Shown: in pieces, positions 45,456-56,700 of the stretch
Layout: every line of letters starts with the position of its first letter
How positions within the stretch are numbered: position 1 is the first letter of the stretch
Assembly: GCA_033558025.1 (NCBI GenBank)
Contig: JAUCEF010000012.1
Coordinates: 1,178,001-1,242,000, forward strand
DNA length: 64,000 nt
DNA from: Phytophthora sp. 'mugwort'
Taxonomy: Eukaryota; Oomycota; Peronosporomycetes; Peronosporales; Peronosporaceae
Direction of reading: 5' to 3'
Program-made: the position numbers and the translations under genes
The notes under the pieces: model-generated
The model's database searches: none
The model's input: the letters and a program-made list of their open reading frames with translations, nothing else
Told to the model about the DNA's origin: nothing

Positions 45456-46762
45456 ACGAAACGCGAGCGAGCTCGGGAGAGTTGAGGTTTGTGCGTGGCG
45501 TTGAGCAGCAAACTGAACCGAAAACCCCGGACTTTCGGGATTTTGCACCAAGCCACACCCCATGGAAGGGTGGAAACTTCCTACTTTTTTCAAATAACAC
45601 TATTGTGGACGGTTAGGCTACGCGATAAAGGTACATCGACTCTTCTGCTACCGACTACAACAAGATAAGGGAGAATGAGCAAGCTCGGATGGGTCTGAGC
45701 CTGCCGAGCTGGATGGTTGATGGAAAACGCAAGCGGGGACAGCCTCCCCAGTTGGGTGGTGATCTGGTTGGTTCTTCTGTTCTTAACTCGTACCATTTTA
45801 ACGTGCTGTCGTTGGCAAATTTGAGAGGCTATCGTCGTTGCACCATAGGCCAGCTCAATGCATGTCCTTCTCTCCCTACGCCGAACTACTACACAACGGC
45901 TCCTTCCTTCCACTATTATTGGCCTTGAGTGTGATGTCGTACCAACTTTTGTTCCATGGCTCAAATGCACAGCAAAAAAAAGCGCCGTTAATCATTCTTG
46001 GTTAAGCGGGATCAAATCTGATAACTCGACGTACGTAATGAATAGTACTAAGCGCCACGTAGCGTTTGACCGACCTGGTTTTCGGGTAACGAAATAACAA
46101 AATAGAACGCGAGACAAAAAAGTTTTCGGAAAAATTGACCTTTCACGCTGGCAAGTGACGTCGCGACCATCGAACAAAATATGTTTCGTGGCAGAAGTCA
46201 CCGTTTCAAGACGCTGGAGCGACGCTGCGCCGTACTGTACTAGTCTCCATTGTAGGATTAGATCGCGTGTCAGCTGGGGCTCAGCTAGCCGAGCTGCTCG
46301 AGCCTACTCTCCGCCTAGCGGACGGTTTGCAGGAAACGGTGCACGTGCAGAGAGGTCCGGCAGTGCCAACTGCCGCATGGATCACGTGTAGCGCAGTAAT
46401 TCTGACCTATATCTCGAGGCTTAGATTTGTTTTCTGGACTGGAATACACATCCAGCGAGGCGACGCAGCGCCGGGGCGCGCTAATTTTTTAAATACAGTG
46501 TGCAACTCGCTGGGCACAGTTTTTGCCTGCAACACTCCTAGCCATCTCATTACGCTGCAGGTGCATTCCTTAGGTACGAGTGTGAACGTCACGGCATTTA
46601 TATTGCTGCGTGTAGAGGAAGGTAAGCGAAGCACTACATGTATTACCAAGACCAACTATCCAATTCGACTAACTTGCCACAATAGACGGTCATCATAACA
46701 ATAATAATGAAAATACATACGGCAAATTCCATTCCGGTGCTGTAGCAGTTACGGTACTGTTA
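45456..46762. other. Divergent intergenic region
   Basis: About 1.3 kb between the RING-H2 gene and the DNAJC11-type gene. Several short open frames on both strands lack domains, start context or conservation signals I can recognise, so none is called. Confidence 0.5.
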
Positions 46763-46779
46763 TTCATTTTTCGAACTTA
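46763..46779 (+). promoter_or_regulatory. Candidate initiator for the DNAJC11-type gene
   Basis: TTCATTTTTCGAACTT is a partial match to the oomycete initiator. It would leave a leader of 52 nt to the ATG at 46818 or 85 nt to the ATG at 46851, so it does not settle the start. Confidence 0.4.
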
Positions 46780-46850
46780 CTAACATATCAGCTAAAATAT
46801 CGTTACGTGGTGAATACATGAGAACCACACGCACTTGTATCCCGATCACA

Positions 46851-48883
46851 ATGGCCGACAAGGACGTCGCGTACTGGCGCCAGTTCGAGCGCGACTACTA
46901 CGCGCTGCTGGGCGTGGCGCGCGATGCGTCAAGCGACGAGATCCGAAGCCGCTTCTTGTCGCTCTCGCGCGAGTTCCACCCGGATCGGCGGCACGGCAAC
47001 GCGGCGGTTATGGCGGCCGCCAACGCGCAGTACGCGGTATTGGACCGTGCCTACAAAGTGCTCTTTGATCCCATAAAGCGTCGCGTGTACGACATGTACG
47101 GCGAGAAGGGAGTGCAAGCACTGGAGCAGGACGGCGCGGCGCGACTGCAGACTGTCGGGGCACACTTGAAGACGTCGAACGAGATGCAGCACTACGTGGA
47201 GGAGCTCATGCGCCGCCTGAACCAGCAGGCGCTAGAGGCGCAGTTCTCGTCCTTTAGTGAGATGTCTATGAACGTGGACGCCTCGGATCTAGTGCAGGCG
47301 CCCATGCAGGGCATGCGTAGCCTGTTCCACAGCGGCGCGCGGTTCGTGGACCGCACGGAGATGACTATCCACCAGCGTACGGCGTTCCCGCTGTCGCGCA
47401 GTACGACGCTAACGCTTGGAGGCTACATGTACGACAAGAAAGGGCTGGGTATGGGCAGCTTCACGGCGCATCTGGCGTACACGTCATTTGATCCGAGTAT
47501 CCCGTCGTTCGCGGTCACGAGCGAGCTGGGCTGGACGCCGAAGCTTCACTGCCAGATCAGCCAGCCCGTGTCTCGGCATACGGTCTTTATGCTCATCCCT
47601 GAACTGGACGACAACGGTCTGGACATCTCTATGGGAGCGAACCAGCTCTTGACGCCGCAGCTTCACGGCGCCATGATGTGGAGCACCAGAGACGGACTGT
47701 CTGGCTCGCTCAGTCAGGACACGGACACGTACAACGCCACGGCAGCCGTCGCCGTGAACAACGCCGGCCCCAACTTGACGATCCAGTTCCGTCGTGCGCT
47801 CATGGCAGCAACGACGGCCAAACTGTCACTACGTGCGAGTCTGGCGACGGGTCTGTCGTTCGTGGTGGGCGCAAGTCGAGAGGTTTCTAATCGTACGCGA
47901 TTGGCCTTGGGCGTCTTGCTGGCGCGTGCCGGCGTGACTTTGCGTCTAGGCTTCACACGTGGCAGTGTACGCTTCGTGCTGCCCATTTTCCTGTCTCCAT
48001 TCTCGGCGCAGTCGGCGTTCTCGACCTTCTGTGCGGCCACGTCGCCCTTTGTAGTGGCGGCGGTCGTCACGCAGCTCGTCAAGCCGGCGCAGGAGCGTAA
48101 ACGCCGCTTGGAGCTCGAACATCGACATGATATGCGTGTACAGTATCTCGCCGCTGCCCGGCGGGGCGCCGTGGAGCAGCAAAAGCTGATGCGTCGTTGT
48201 GCCCAGGAGAAGATGGAGCAGGAGCAGCAGCGAGAGGACGGCAAGGGTCTGGTGATTGTACTGGCCCGGTACGGCAAGAACCCGACGAGTCCTGACTCGC
48301 GTGAGACTCACAGAGATGCGTTGGATGTGGCGCTACGAGCGATGCGGGAGCAGGAGCTGAGCGTTGGCGACGACGTCGAGACTGGTAGCGGTGAGAGTAT
48401 CACACAACAAGAGGCAGACGCAGAGCTGCTGGAGCAGAAGTGGGTCGATGTGACGATTCCTCTGCAGTTTTTCGTTAAGGTACAGAAGGAGAGAAGTGGT
48501 GTGGGAAAATTGTGTGTATTTTACTGACGAGAGAATACTGTTTGTTTGCCGTATTTTTCAGGACGGAGAACTTGCTCTCACGTCGTCGTCAAAGGCTGGA
48601 GTTCTTGGATTCTACAACCCGTGTATTGGAGAAACCCAGTCGATTGCCGACGCGCGAGCATCATCCACTTCTGCTGTTAAACCGTTGCTGTAAGTACCTT
48701 TTTAACTGCGTTTTTGTTATCTGTCGGGTGACTGAATAGTTCCATTCTTTGTTTAAAATTTACAGCTACGTGCGTTATGCGTACGATGGCCAGGTGTTTG
48801 AAGCCACGTTTGATGATAACCAGGTTGTCAGTTTGCCGTCGCGGTACGCGCAGGTCATGGGTCCCGTCGGAAAAGTGTACTAG
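46851..48883 (+). CDS. DNAJC11: DnaJ homolog of the DNAJC11 type
   Basis: Three exons: 46851-48479, 48562-48689 and 48766-48883, giving 624 residues; an in-frame ATG at 46818 would add 11. The J domain lies near the N-terminus (DYYALLGVARDASSDEIRSR, then EFHPDRRH with the HPD tripeptide). The central part is beta-rich, and the C-terminal DUF3395-like domain is VTIPLQFFVK across the first intron to DGELALTSSSKAGVLGFYNP, ending VMGPVGKVY. This end matches DNAJC11 of animals. DNAJC11 is known to sit at the mitochondrial outer membrane with the MICOS/SAM machinery, so the same role is inferred. Introns are GT..AG, 82 and 76 nt. Its stop is only 49 bp from the stop of the convergent MORN gene. Confidence 0.92.
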
Positions 48884-48932
48884 ACTTAAGTGTCATAGAG
48901 GAGAAGTTGTGTCTAGGATTCTGTGTGGATGT

Positions 48933-51293
48933 TTATGCTACGGGATGAGTTTTTATGCTAAGCGAGTGCATGAATTGGTCCACTAGCACGTGCAAAGGCA
49001 GCGTCTGTTCGCTAGGTTCTGTTACTGACTGCTCGAGTGCCAGGTGCTGCTTTGTGAACAGTACAATAGCGATTGCGTCCAGGAACTCGGAGAAAACCAA
49101 CTTCGTTCCCAAGAAAAAGGCATCCGGTTCATTATCACGTGCGTCTTCGCTCAAATTCGATCCAACGGCGACACTGCGAAGCAATTCCGACTTCAATGGT
49201 GGTGAAGACACGGCGAACGCTTTGTTTAACGCTGAAAGAGCATGACGGACGTGGAAATGATCGGTGAAGACTGGCGTGTCCGGTGGAGCGTCGTGACGAA
49301 GCATGGCAAGCACCGATCGGATCGAAACCTCGACGTCACACTTGTCTGAACGTGTGGAGAGCTCGTGGTCGTTGGATTCCTGCTCTGAAATGTCTCTAAA
49401 TTGCCGAGATGCAGCACAATTGCTGTACATGGTTTGAAGACGGTCGTGGTGTTTCGAGAAAATACTGTGAAGTTTCTTGCCCATGAGCTCTGATCGTAGA
49501 ATTGTTAGCCAGGTTGCTGACGTTTGGCTTAGCTTTTCATGGCGTTCGCGGATCATTTCATCGTACAGATCGGAGAAAACATCAGCGAGAAAGCCGACGC
49601 TGTCGTGGCTTCCAGAGACCTCGACCAGACCGTCCGTCTCAGCTGTGACAACCCACGAGTGTGCGATGCGAACCAGCAACTCGACGAATTCCCTGTAAAG
49701 CACCAGTTCATCCCAAGGCACAACTTCGAGTCGACGTGGGTCTGTCGGGTATTTGAGTCGATTTTCTGCAGGTAAATTGGTCAAAAAGTGTTCTTCAAGA
49801 CCCATGGACGACGCACAGGACAGAACACTCGCTCGTTGAGCCTTTCGGACTTGATGCAGGAAACACTCGAGCTGTCCGCTTGTGAAGTAGAAGCCACACT
49901 GGGAAAGAAGCTGTCGACATTCGAAACTTTCCAGTAATGTACCGGTATCGTCCAGATCAGTTGATGATCGCCGAGATTCCTTGATACAGCCACGATACAA
50001 CGCACGCAGCTCCGTGTTGAGACGTAGAGCAGCATTTTCCACAGCTTTCTGAGCCTTGTCACGTCTTGGAATATCGGTGATTGACAGTAGATCGTGGATA
50101 AAGAGCATGATACCAGAAATGGTTGAACTAGAGGATGGCTGAGTCTCAATGGGCGGTACGAACGATGCAAGAGGAACTGATTGTGTGTATCGTGCACTTG
50201 CTGTTGCGTAGGCCCCTTCGACGCTGCGATCATGACGGAAAAGTCCAACGAATACGCGACCATCTTCATAGAAAAAGAGTCCATAGCCGTCTTTGACGTT
50301 CGCGTTCCACTCGCCTTCGTACCGGGCGCCATTGGCGTAAAAGAAGACGCCATGTCCATGACGTCGCCCTCTATAGAACTCTCCTTCGTACCAGTTCTTA
50401 TCAGGAATAACTGAAATTCCATTTCTACTAGATATCGCCGCATCTGAAGCGTTGACAAGCCATACGTGACGTCCGAAGCCGTGCTGACAGTCGTTTTCCC
50501 ATTCGCCATCATATCTCTCTATTGGCGTAACATCCTCAAGTTTCGACACGTCATCTGAGCCTCGTAGTGCCATCCACGTCATCATTCCTTGTCCACATTT
50601 AATGTCAGCTCGCCATTCTCCTGTGTATATACTGCCATCCGCGTAATGCATATGACCTCTGCCCTCTCGCTTGCCCTTAACGAACTGTCCTTCATATCGG
50701 ATGTGACGTGCAGCATCAAACACCAACTCACCGTAGCCATGAGGCAGTCCATTCGCCCACTCGCCATCATATCGAGCATTGCTCTGAGCTACTACAAGAC
50801 CATTCTCACTCTTAGTCTCTTCACTCTCATGATCCTCTTTAGAGGAATAGATGAACAACAGGGGCTTGGGTATCTCTTTGTCTGCATCCTCTACTTGTTC
50901 ATAACTTTCCCCATGTTGTACAATGCCCCGGTCTCCAGTTAAGAATATACCGTGACCGTGTCGTTTGCCGCGCTTAACATCCCCCACGTACGAGCTGCCG
51001 TTAGGCCACCAGTACGTTCCTCGTCCAGTTATTTCATTGTGTGTAAAGTCTCCTTCATACACCACGCCGCTTTGCCACTCGATGCGGCCTGTACCATGCA
51101 TACGACCATGGATAAAGTCCCCAACGTACGTGAAACCCGTCTTGAACGTTAGTGTCCCCTTTCCATGGTACACTGGTACATCGCACTCTGCCACCTGCAG
51201 CGTCTCCCCCTCGTACGATGTCACTACATTCGACAGGACACGAGGGTCCAGAGGCGGCGACTTGACGCTGAGCAGCGCCCGCGACGTCTCCAT
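48933..51293 (-). CDS. MORN-repeat protein, radial-spoke-head-10-like
   Basis: Single-exon gene; 786 residues from the ATG at 51293 (METSRALLSVKSPPLDPRVL), or 796 from the ATG at 51321-51323. The nearer start is preferred because the upstream ATG lies inside an initiator-like motif. Residues about 30-390 contain roughly ten MORN repeats (for example YHGKGTLTFKTG, YEGDFTHNEITGRG, YEGEFYRGRRHGHG, YEGEWNANVKDGYG). The rest is an alpha-helical region (HDLLSITDIPRRDKAQKAVE, LLSQCGFYFTSGQLECF) arranged like that of RSPH10B, an axonemal radial spoke protein. A role in zoospore flagella is therefore plausible but inferred; other MORN proteins act in membrane or cytoskeletal scaffolds. Divergent with TAPT1, convergent with DNAJC11. 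Confidence 0.88.
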   Translation of the reverse strand: METSRALLSVKSPPLDPRVLSNVVTSYEGETLQVAECDVPVYHGKGTLTFKTGFTYVGDFIHGRMHGTGRIEWQSGVVYEGDFTHNEITGRGTYWWPNGSSYVGDVKRGKRHGHGIFLTGDRGIVQHGESYEQVEDADKEIPKPLLFIYSSKEDHESEETKSENGLVVAQSNARYDGEWANGLPHGYGELVFDAARHIRYEGQFVKGKREGRGHMHYADGSIYTGEWRADIKCGQGMMTWMALRGSDDVSKLEDVTPIERYDGEWENDCQHGFGRHVWLVNASDAAISSRNGISVIPDKNWYEGEFYRGRRHGHGVFFYANGARYEGEWNANVKDGYGLFFYEDGRVFVGLFRHDRSVEGAYATASARYTQSVPLASFVPPIETQPSSSSTISGIMLFIHDLLSITDIPRRDKAQKAVENAALRLNTELRALYRGCIKESRRSSTDLDDTGTLLESFECRQLLSQCGFYFTSGQLECFLHQVRKAQRASVLSCASSMGLEEHFLTNLPAENRLKYPTDPRRLEVVPWDELVLYREFVELLVRIAHSWVVTAETDGLVEVSGSHDSVGFLADVFSDLYDEMIRERHEKLSQTSATWLTILRSELMGKKLHSIFSKHHDRLQTMYSNCAASRQFRDISEQESNDHELSTRSDKCDVEVSIRSVLAMLRHDAPPDTPVFTDHFHVRHALSALNKAFAVSSPPLKSELLRSVAVGSNLSEDARDNEPDAFFLGTKLVFSEFLDAIAIVLFTKQHLALEQSVTEPSEQTLPLHVLVDQFMHSLSIKTHPVA

Positions 51294-51308
51294 CCTTAAG
51301 AGTTTCGT

Positions 51309-51326
51309 TACCGAAATGCACATGAA
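51309..51326 (-). promoter_or_regulatory. Oomycete-type initiator for the MORN gene
   Basis: The minus strand reads GGTTCATGTGCATTTCGG, with TCAT and CATTT cores as in the oomycete initiator. The A of TCA is at 51323, giving a 29-nt leader to the ATG at 51293. Confidence 0.5.
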
Positions 51327-51392
51327 CCGACACTTTCACTTCAACATGCTACATATAACAGGTTAAATGCAGGTTAAATAACCTCCTTTCAG

Positions 51393-51412
51393 TTATCACA
51401 TTACAAAATTGC
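51393..51412 (+). promoter_or_regulatory. Candidate initiator for the TAPT1-family gene
   Basis: TATCACATTACAAAATTG lies 10-30 bp before the ATG at 51424. It is a loose match to the initiator consensus; the region 51294-51423 must serve both divergent genes. Confidence 0.35.
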
Positions 51413-51423
51413 TATTAGCTATC

Positions 51424-53221
51424 ATGGCGTCGGCCTTTGCTCCCTCATCTTCATCGCCGTCCATGGCGGCCCCCGTCGCGCCCCCGTCCCTCCTCAGCGC
51501 CGGTCCAGCAAGGCCGAAGCCTCGCCTCGACGTGTCTGCAACTTTATTCCATCGCAAGCGAGTATTTCGACGGAAAGCGCCAAAGCACGCAAGCGTCCCG
51601 AGCAGCTCCGTTAAGCGGAAAAAGTTGGCTCCTGCGTCTCCCAGTGGCGCCATGAGCCCCCAATTCGCTGCCAAACCTGACGCTCCATCTCTAGCTCCAG
51701 ATGCAACAGCAACAAACCCGCAGCTATCGCAGAACGGTCGCTCCAAGCCAAATCTCAATATCCAGACGGATTTTTCAGCGTCGTATTCCCCGCCATCTCC
51801 GTCGAGTTTCTCACCCGTGGCGCCACTGGCCAGAAGCTCCCCGTATCCATTGACAGCAAGGGGGAAAGATACAGAGCCAAAGCTGGCGCCTGCGTCTTCA
51901 CCGAGGTCTAAGGGGGCAGCAACACTTCCGACGAAGCCTCCGGCGCCGCATCCGTTCCGACTCTCCGACTTCTTTTACAAGGAAATCTTTGGCGTTCATG
52001 ACATAAAGCAAGGCGACGGTACGCACCAGGAACGTGTGCAGAACTTCTTCGTGGTGCCAGTGAACACAGAGCAATTATTCCTCTTTGGAGTACTCCTGGC
52101 GCTGGATAGTTTTCTCTACGTGTTCACATACCTGCCTTTACGGATTCTATTCGCCTGTGGTTGTGCCGTGACGTCAAGTTTCCATACTAGAGTATTCCGA
52201 AGGACACACTTTTACGACTTGATGGTGGCTGTGATCGTAGCAGTAGGGACAACAGTCTTAGGCCACGTCGACATGTCACGTGTCTACCACTCGATCCGCG
52301 GCCAGGCCATGATTAAACTCTACGTGTTGTTTACAATGATTGAAATCTTCGATCGTTTATTCTCGTCGCTTGGCCAAGATGTACTCGATTCGCTGTACTA
52401 TACAGCGAAATACCATCCGCGCCGTGTCATGCGCATGTTCCTGGACTTTGCCGTGGCCATTACGTACGTGGTGCTGCACTCTCTTCTGCTGTTCGCGCAA
52501 GTTGTCACTTTGAACGTCGCTGTTAATTCGAGCAATACGTCGTTGCTCACACTGTTGATTTCAAACAACTTTGCTGAGCTCAAGAGCTCAGTCTTCAAGA
52601 AGTTTGAGGAGCAGAATCTTTTCCAGATTAGCTGCAGCGACATCGTTGAGCGCTTCAAACTCCTCACAATTATTGGACTCATCTTGTTGCAATCTTCGAC
52701 GGCGGATGTTGCCTGGGGAACGGTACGTGTTTATCATTATTTTGTTTCTACTTGCTTTGGATGCTAACTTTTGTGTCATTTAGGCGATGGTTTGGGTAGC
52801 CGAAATGCTGATTGATTGGCTGAAACACGCCTTCATCACCAAGTTTAATCAGCTTCCGCCGACCATGTACTCGAAATTTATCACTATTCTTTGCCGCGAT
52901 TTGACCGGCTGGAGGAGCGAAGACACCATTCTCGACCATACGCACCACGTATCCAAGCGTTTGGGTTTAATGTCATTGCCTCTAGCTTGTGTCGTCCTGC
53001 GTATGGTGTCGAAAGCCTTAACTGACGCCCCGATTGAGTTCACGTCGCCTAGTGGAATCTTCGTCACGGTGGCTTTTTTTCTCTGTTTGGCGGCGTTCAA
53101 GGCGCTGCTGAGTCTCGTCTTGATGATCTACGCGTGCAAATCGGGGCGCTTGGACGACACACGCCCCAAAAGCCCACGTTCTGTTCGCCATCTCGAGTCG
53201 ATTCACCAGTATAAGTATTAA
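51424..53221 (+). CDS. TAPT1: TAPT1-family (DUF747) membrane protein
   Basis: Two exons, 51424-52722 and 52784-53221, joined by a 61-nt GT..AG intron; 578 residues. The first 180 residues are Pro/Ser/Ala-rich and probably disordered. The TAPT1 domain follows: FRLSDFFYKEIFGVHD, ALDSFLYVFTYLPLRILFA, IRGQAMIKLYVLFTMIEIFD then RLFSSLGQDVLDSLYY, LNVAVNSSNTSLLTLLISNN, FKKFEEQNLFQISCSDIVER, and after the intron DWLKHAFITKFNQLP. Several hydrophobic membrane segments are evident. TAPT1 is needed for cilium formation and secretion in vertebrates and the yeast relative EMP65 acts in the ER, so an ER or basal-body role is inferred. The ATG follows an in-frame stretch without ATG. Head-to-head with the MORN gene. 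Confidence 0.93.
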
Positions 53222-53723
53222 CGGGTATTTCTCCATAGATCCTATTAGACGACTTAACTTTTTTTCTTCAAAAGTTTCTTGTTTATTGTGGTTATAAGCA
53301 TTTCTTCCTATGTGTCGATCGCCAGAGTACCAGCAAGCAGCACACCAAGCACCTTCCAGCTCCAGCTTCGACGCTTATTGATTACTCTTTCTCCTCTTCC
53401 TTGTTCGTTGCTTTGATACAAGTTCCTAAACATGCATTCCTCTTTTTTGTATCTTTGTCTTATCTACAAAACGCGCAAAACTTTTTCGATCCTTTTTTTT
53501 CCAGCTTCTCTTGGTCACTAGTTTTTCTTCTTCTTCGTCTCATCATACCCACGTATTCTCACATGAGCAGCAAAGTTCATTCACCCTTCCACCTCTTTCC
53601 ACACTTGCGCTGCGCGTCTCCAGCAGCGTTTTACCGGGTCTTCCTTGCTTTTTGGCGGTTCATACACCACACGCTCATTCCCTAGCTGGTTCATACTTTT
53701 TTCATCCTCATTCACGACTCCGT
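53222..53723. other. Convergent 3' flanks of TAPT1 and Pumilio genes
   Basis: T- and C-rich on the plus strand, consistent with 3' untranslated sequence. The plus-strand ORF at 53401-53685 has no domain and is rejected. Confidence 0.6.
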
Positions 53724-56700
53724 TTACGCACGACTCGTAGCATTCATCCCCATCCCACCCACATCATTCAGCATCATCATACTGCCGTCGTTCCCATGCA
53801 TCTGCTGCATACGGTTGCCACGACCTCCTCCTTGAAAGTGACCCATATGACCGCCCTGCATTCCATACATCTGGTTCTGTAGATGCTGCTGGGGGATATA
53901 CCCGCCCATACTGGAAGCTGGTAAATGCCCCATCATCATAGTGTTGGCACTAGCGTCAAACAGAGTGTCACCAGTGGGCGACAGCCCCATTTCCATACTG
54001 ATATCCATGTTGGGGAAGCGCTTAAGAATACGCGCAGTAATACGGCGACCACCCGACGTGTTCTTCATCGCTGCAAGGTGTGGACGGATGGCCTTGACTA
54101 GTAGCAGACACTGTTCTTCGGCACACACGCACAATGCACGTTGCACCACATAGTTGGCGAACTGATCTTGCAGCATCTTGTTCATCTTCGGGCAGCTCGT
54201 GATCTCAGTAATGTACTTTTGACGCACGCGCTCGGGGGCTTTCTCGAGGCATTTTTCAATGACATTCGAGCTAAATTTCTGTACAGAAAGCTCGTAAATG
54301 TGGCCCAACGGCTTCATAATGACACCAAAGGCCTCTTCGGCTGTACACGAGTCAAGCACGTACTGCACCACGTAATTGCCATACGGATCTTGCATGAGTT
54401 TCATCGCTTGACGTTCCACTTGCTCAATCACTTCCGCCTTCTGCGTCTTGTTGGCTGCGTCCAGACAACGTTGCAGCACGCAGCAGCCGTGGCGGTGCGT
54501 TCCAACCGTTGTGCACTCTTTACACACTGCATCAAATACAAACTGGTTGTACTCAGGCTTCATAAACTGCAGCGCACGTTGAATCACGTGGTTCCCGTTC
54601 GAGTCGATACACAGACGCACAGCGTCGTCCTTGAGCGCTTCAACAATAAGATCCGGCAGACTCGTCGTCCGGCGTCTCTCGCCACCTTCCGGACGTTCCT
54701 CGCGATCAACCACATAGCCATACTCATCTCCATCGTCTTCTTGACAGTCCTCCTCGATAACATTAGGCGACGTTGCGCACACTTCCACCACTTTCTGTAC
54801 CGACCTCGTACCATGCAAGTTCAAAGCAGCAGCTACAAGGTTCGAGCTCACACGGCGGATAATCACAAGCCGTTGCTTTTCATTCACTCGCTCCAGTAGC
54901 TTCTGGAAGAGGTAATTACCAAAAGGGTCAACCATCATCTCCGCAAGGTGCTCAAGCGATTCTTGATAAATCACTTCACATAAATCAGCACGATCTTCAT
55001 AGTCGAGTTGTTCCTGCAGCAGTCGGCAGCCATTCTGGTCCTTTGACATGGCAAACACACGGTTCTGGATGTCCTCGACGCTCAACGCCGCACTCAACGT
55101 CGATGGGTCATTGGCAGCACCCCCCATCATCGGTGCGCTCATACCACCACCATTCATCAAGCCTAAGCTCATAGTGCCACTGGTACCAGCGTTTTCCGAG
55201 CGATAACTCATTCGAGACTGCTGACGTCCTCCAAACGCTCCATTATGTTGATGTCCTAGATCATCTCCAGCCATTTGATGGCGTTGCTGCTGCATCATGT
55301 GGGACGGAGGAGGTGACATCATCATTCGACTCTGCTGATACATCATGGATGCGTTCTGACGGCCTCCATTTAAATGTTCCGGAGTCGGAGCACCACCTTG
55401 GTGCACAAACTTGCACTTGCTCCCCATACGGCAATGGCCCTGCAGGAAAAACTTGCATTGTTTCATGCCCATCATGCCCCCACCCATACCTTTTCGAGGT
55501 GAATGGGGCGGCGAGGCCTCTGGGAGCGGCGGTGTCATACGTGAATACATGTTACGTCCCTGCGCACGGTTGTTCGTGTGGCCCCCACCACGCATTCCCA
55601 TCGAGACCTGCTGCGAAGCGTATCCCATCTGGTGCCTCATTGGACTCGAGCGTGAATTCATATACATGTTTCCATCATACATTCCAGGCGGATGAGGCCC
55701 CACAACCATCGGGTTCCATTGTCCTGAAGTCATTTGGGCCCGAGTCGGAGTATTCCCATAGCCATACGATCCGTTAGCAGTCTGTGGTGCTCGGTATTGT
55801 TGCTGGTGTTGACGATATTGCTGTTGCTCGTACGGAGCAGCCATTTGATTGGTGCCATAGTAATCGTGCATTTGTTCCTGGTACAAGGCATTGTTCTCAC
55901 CGTCTTGGCTCCCCGACCACGAGTCTTCGGACGACATTCGCGGACTTAACGTGTATGCTCCACTGTAAGTAGCACTAGGAGCACTGCTGGTCCCTGGTAC
56001 CGTACTGGACCGCGCAAGAGACAGCGAAGTTGGCATATGCGCTTGCTGAGTGTCACGGTTACTGGATCGGAAATGCTCTTGCTGCTGTGCAGTAGCTGTC
56101 GGCTGCTGGTGACGATATCGACCAGTCAGTGAGCCGTATTCGCTAGACTCCTGCACCGGGTTGAGCTGGAACTGACCAGATGCATACGAGTTGACCGTCC
56201 CAGCAGCACTCACACTGCTCGAGACGCCACTGCCGTTAGATGCACGCTCGCTCGTCTGTAGACTCATCTGACGGTCTTCCATACTGAGCTTGAGGAAATC
56301 GCCTCCCAGCGCCTGACTGGGCGACTGTGAGAGGAACATTTCAATGCTGTTCTTACGTCGACTGTTGTGAGACGGCAGCATCTCCATGGGCGGTTGAGCC
56401 TTGCGAACTTTGATCTCGACTGGTCTCTCACCAGTCGCGTCAGTGACGACATTCGCTTCTTCCTGATCGTGACTCGTTTGGTTCGATGGGGACAGAGTGC
56501 GAGGAGGCAGCTCCTTGTTGCCTGCATCCGTCGCTACGCTCGTCCCCGTGTCGTTGCTCGTGTTGTTATCGCTGCCCGTTGGTGACGAAGCTGCCGTCAG
56601 CTCATCTTCGCTGTACTTCATGGGGGCGAAAAAGTCCCTCGAACTCCCAAAGCGGAAAAGGTTCGACGACTCAAAGCTGAGACTTGGCGGCGCCGAGCCC

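Noticed and set aside
45590..45970. 126-codon minus ORF between the RING-H2 and DNAJC11-type genes
   Set aside because: Arg/His/Thr-rich with no domain, initiator or homologous feature recognisable; likely random.
47714..48311. Minus-strand ORFs opposite the DNAJC11-type gene (187 and 121 codons)
   Set aside because: Arg/Thr-rich antisense shadows of a well-supported coding exon.
51409..51423. Upstream extension of the TAPT1 frame
   Set aside because: The frame there begins with a non-ATG codon; the ATG at 51424 is the first usable start.
54141..54899. 252-codon plus ORF inside the PUF gene
   Set aside because: Antisense to the PUF repeats; His/Leu-rich composition is explained by the complementary strand.
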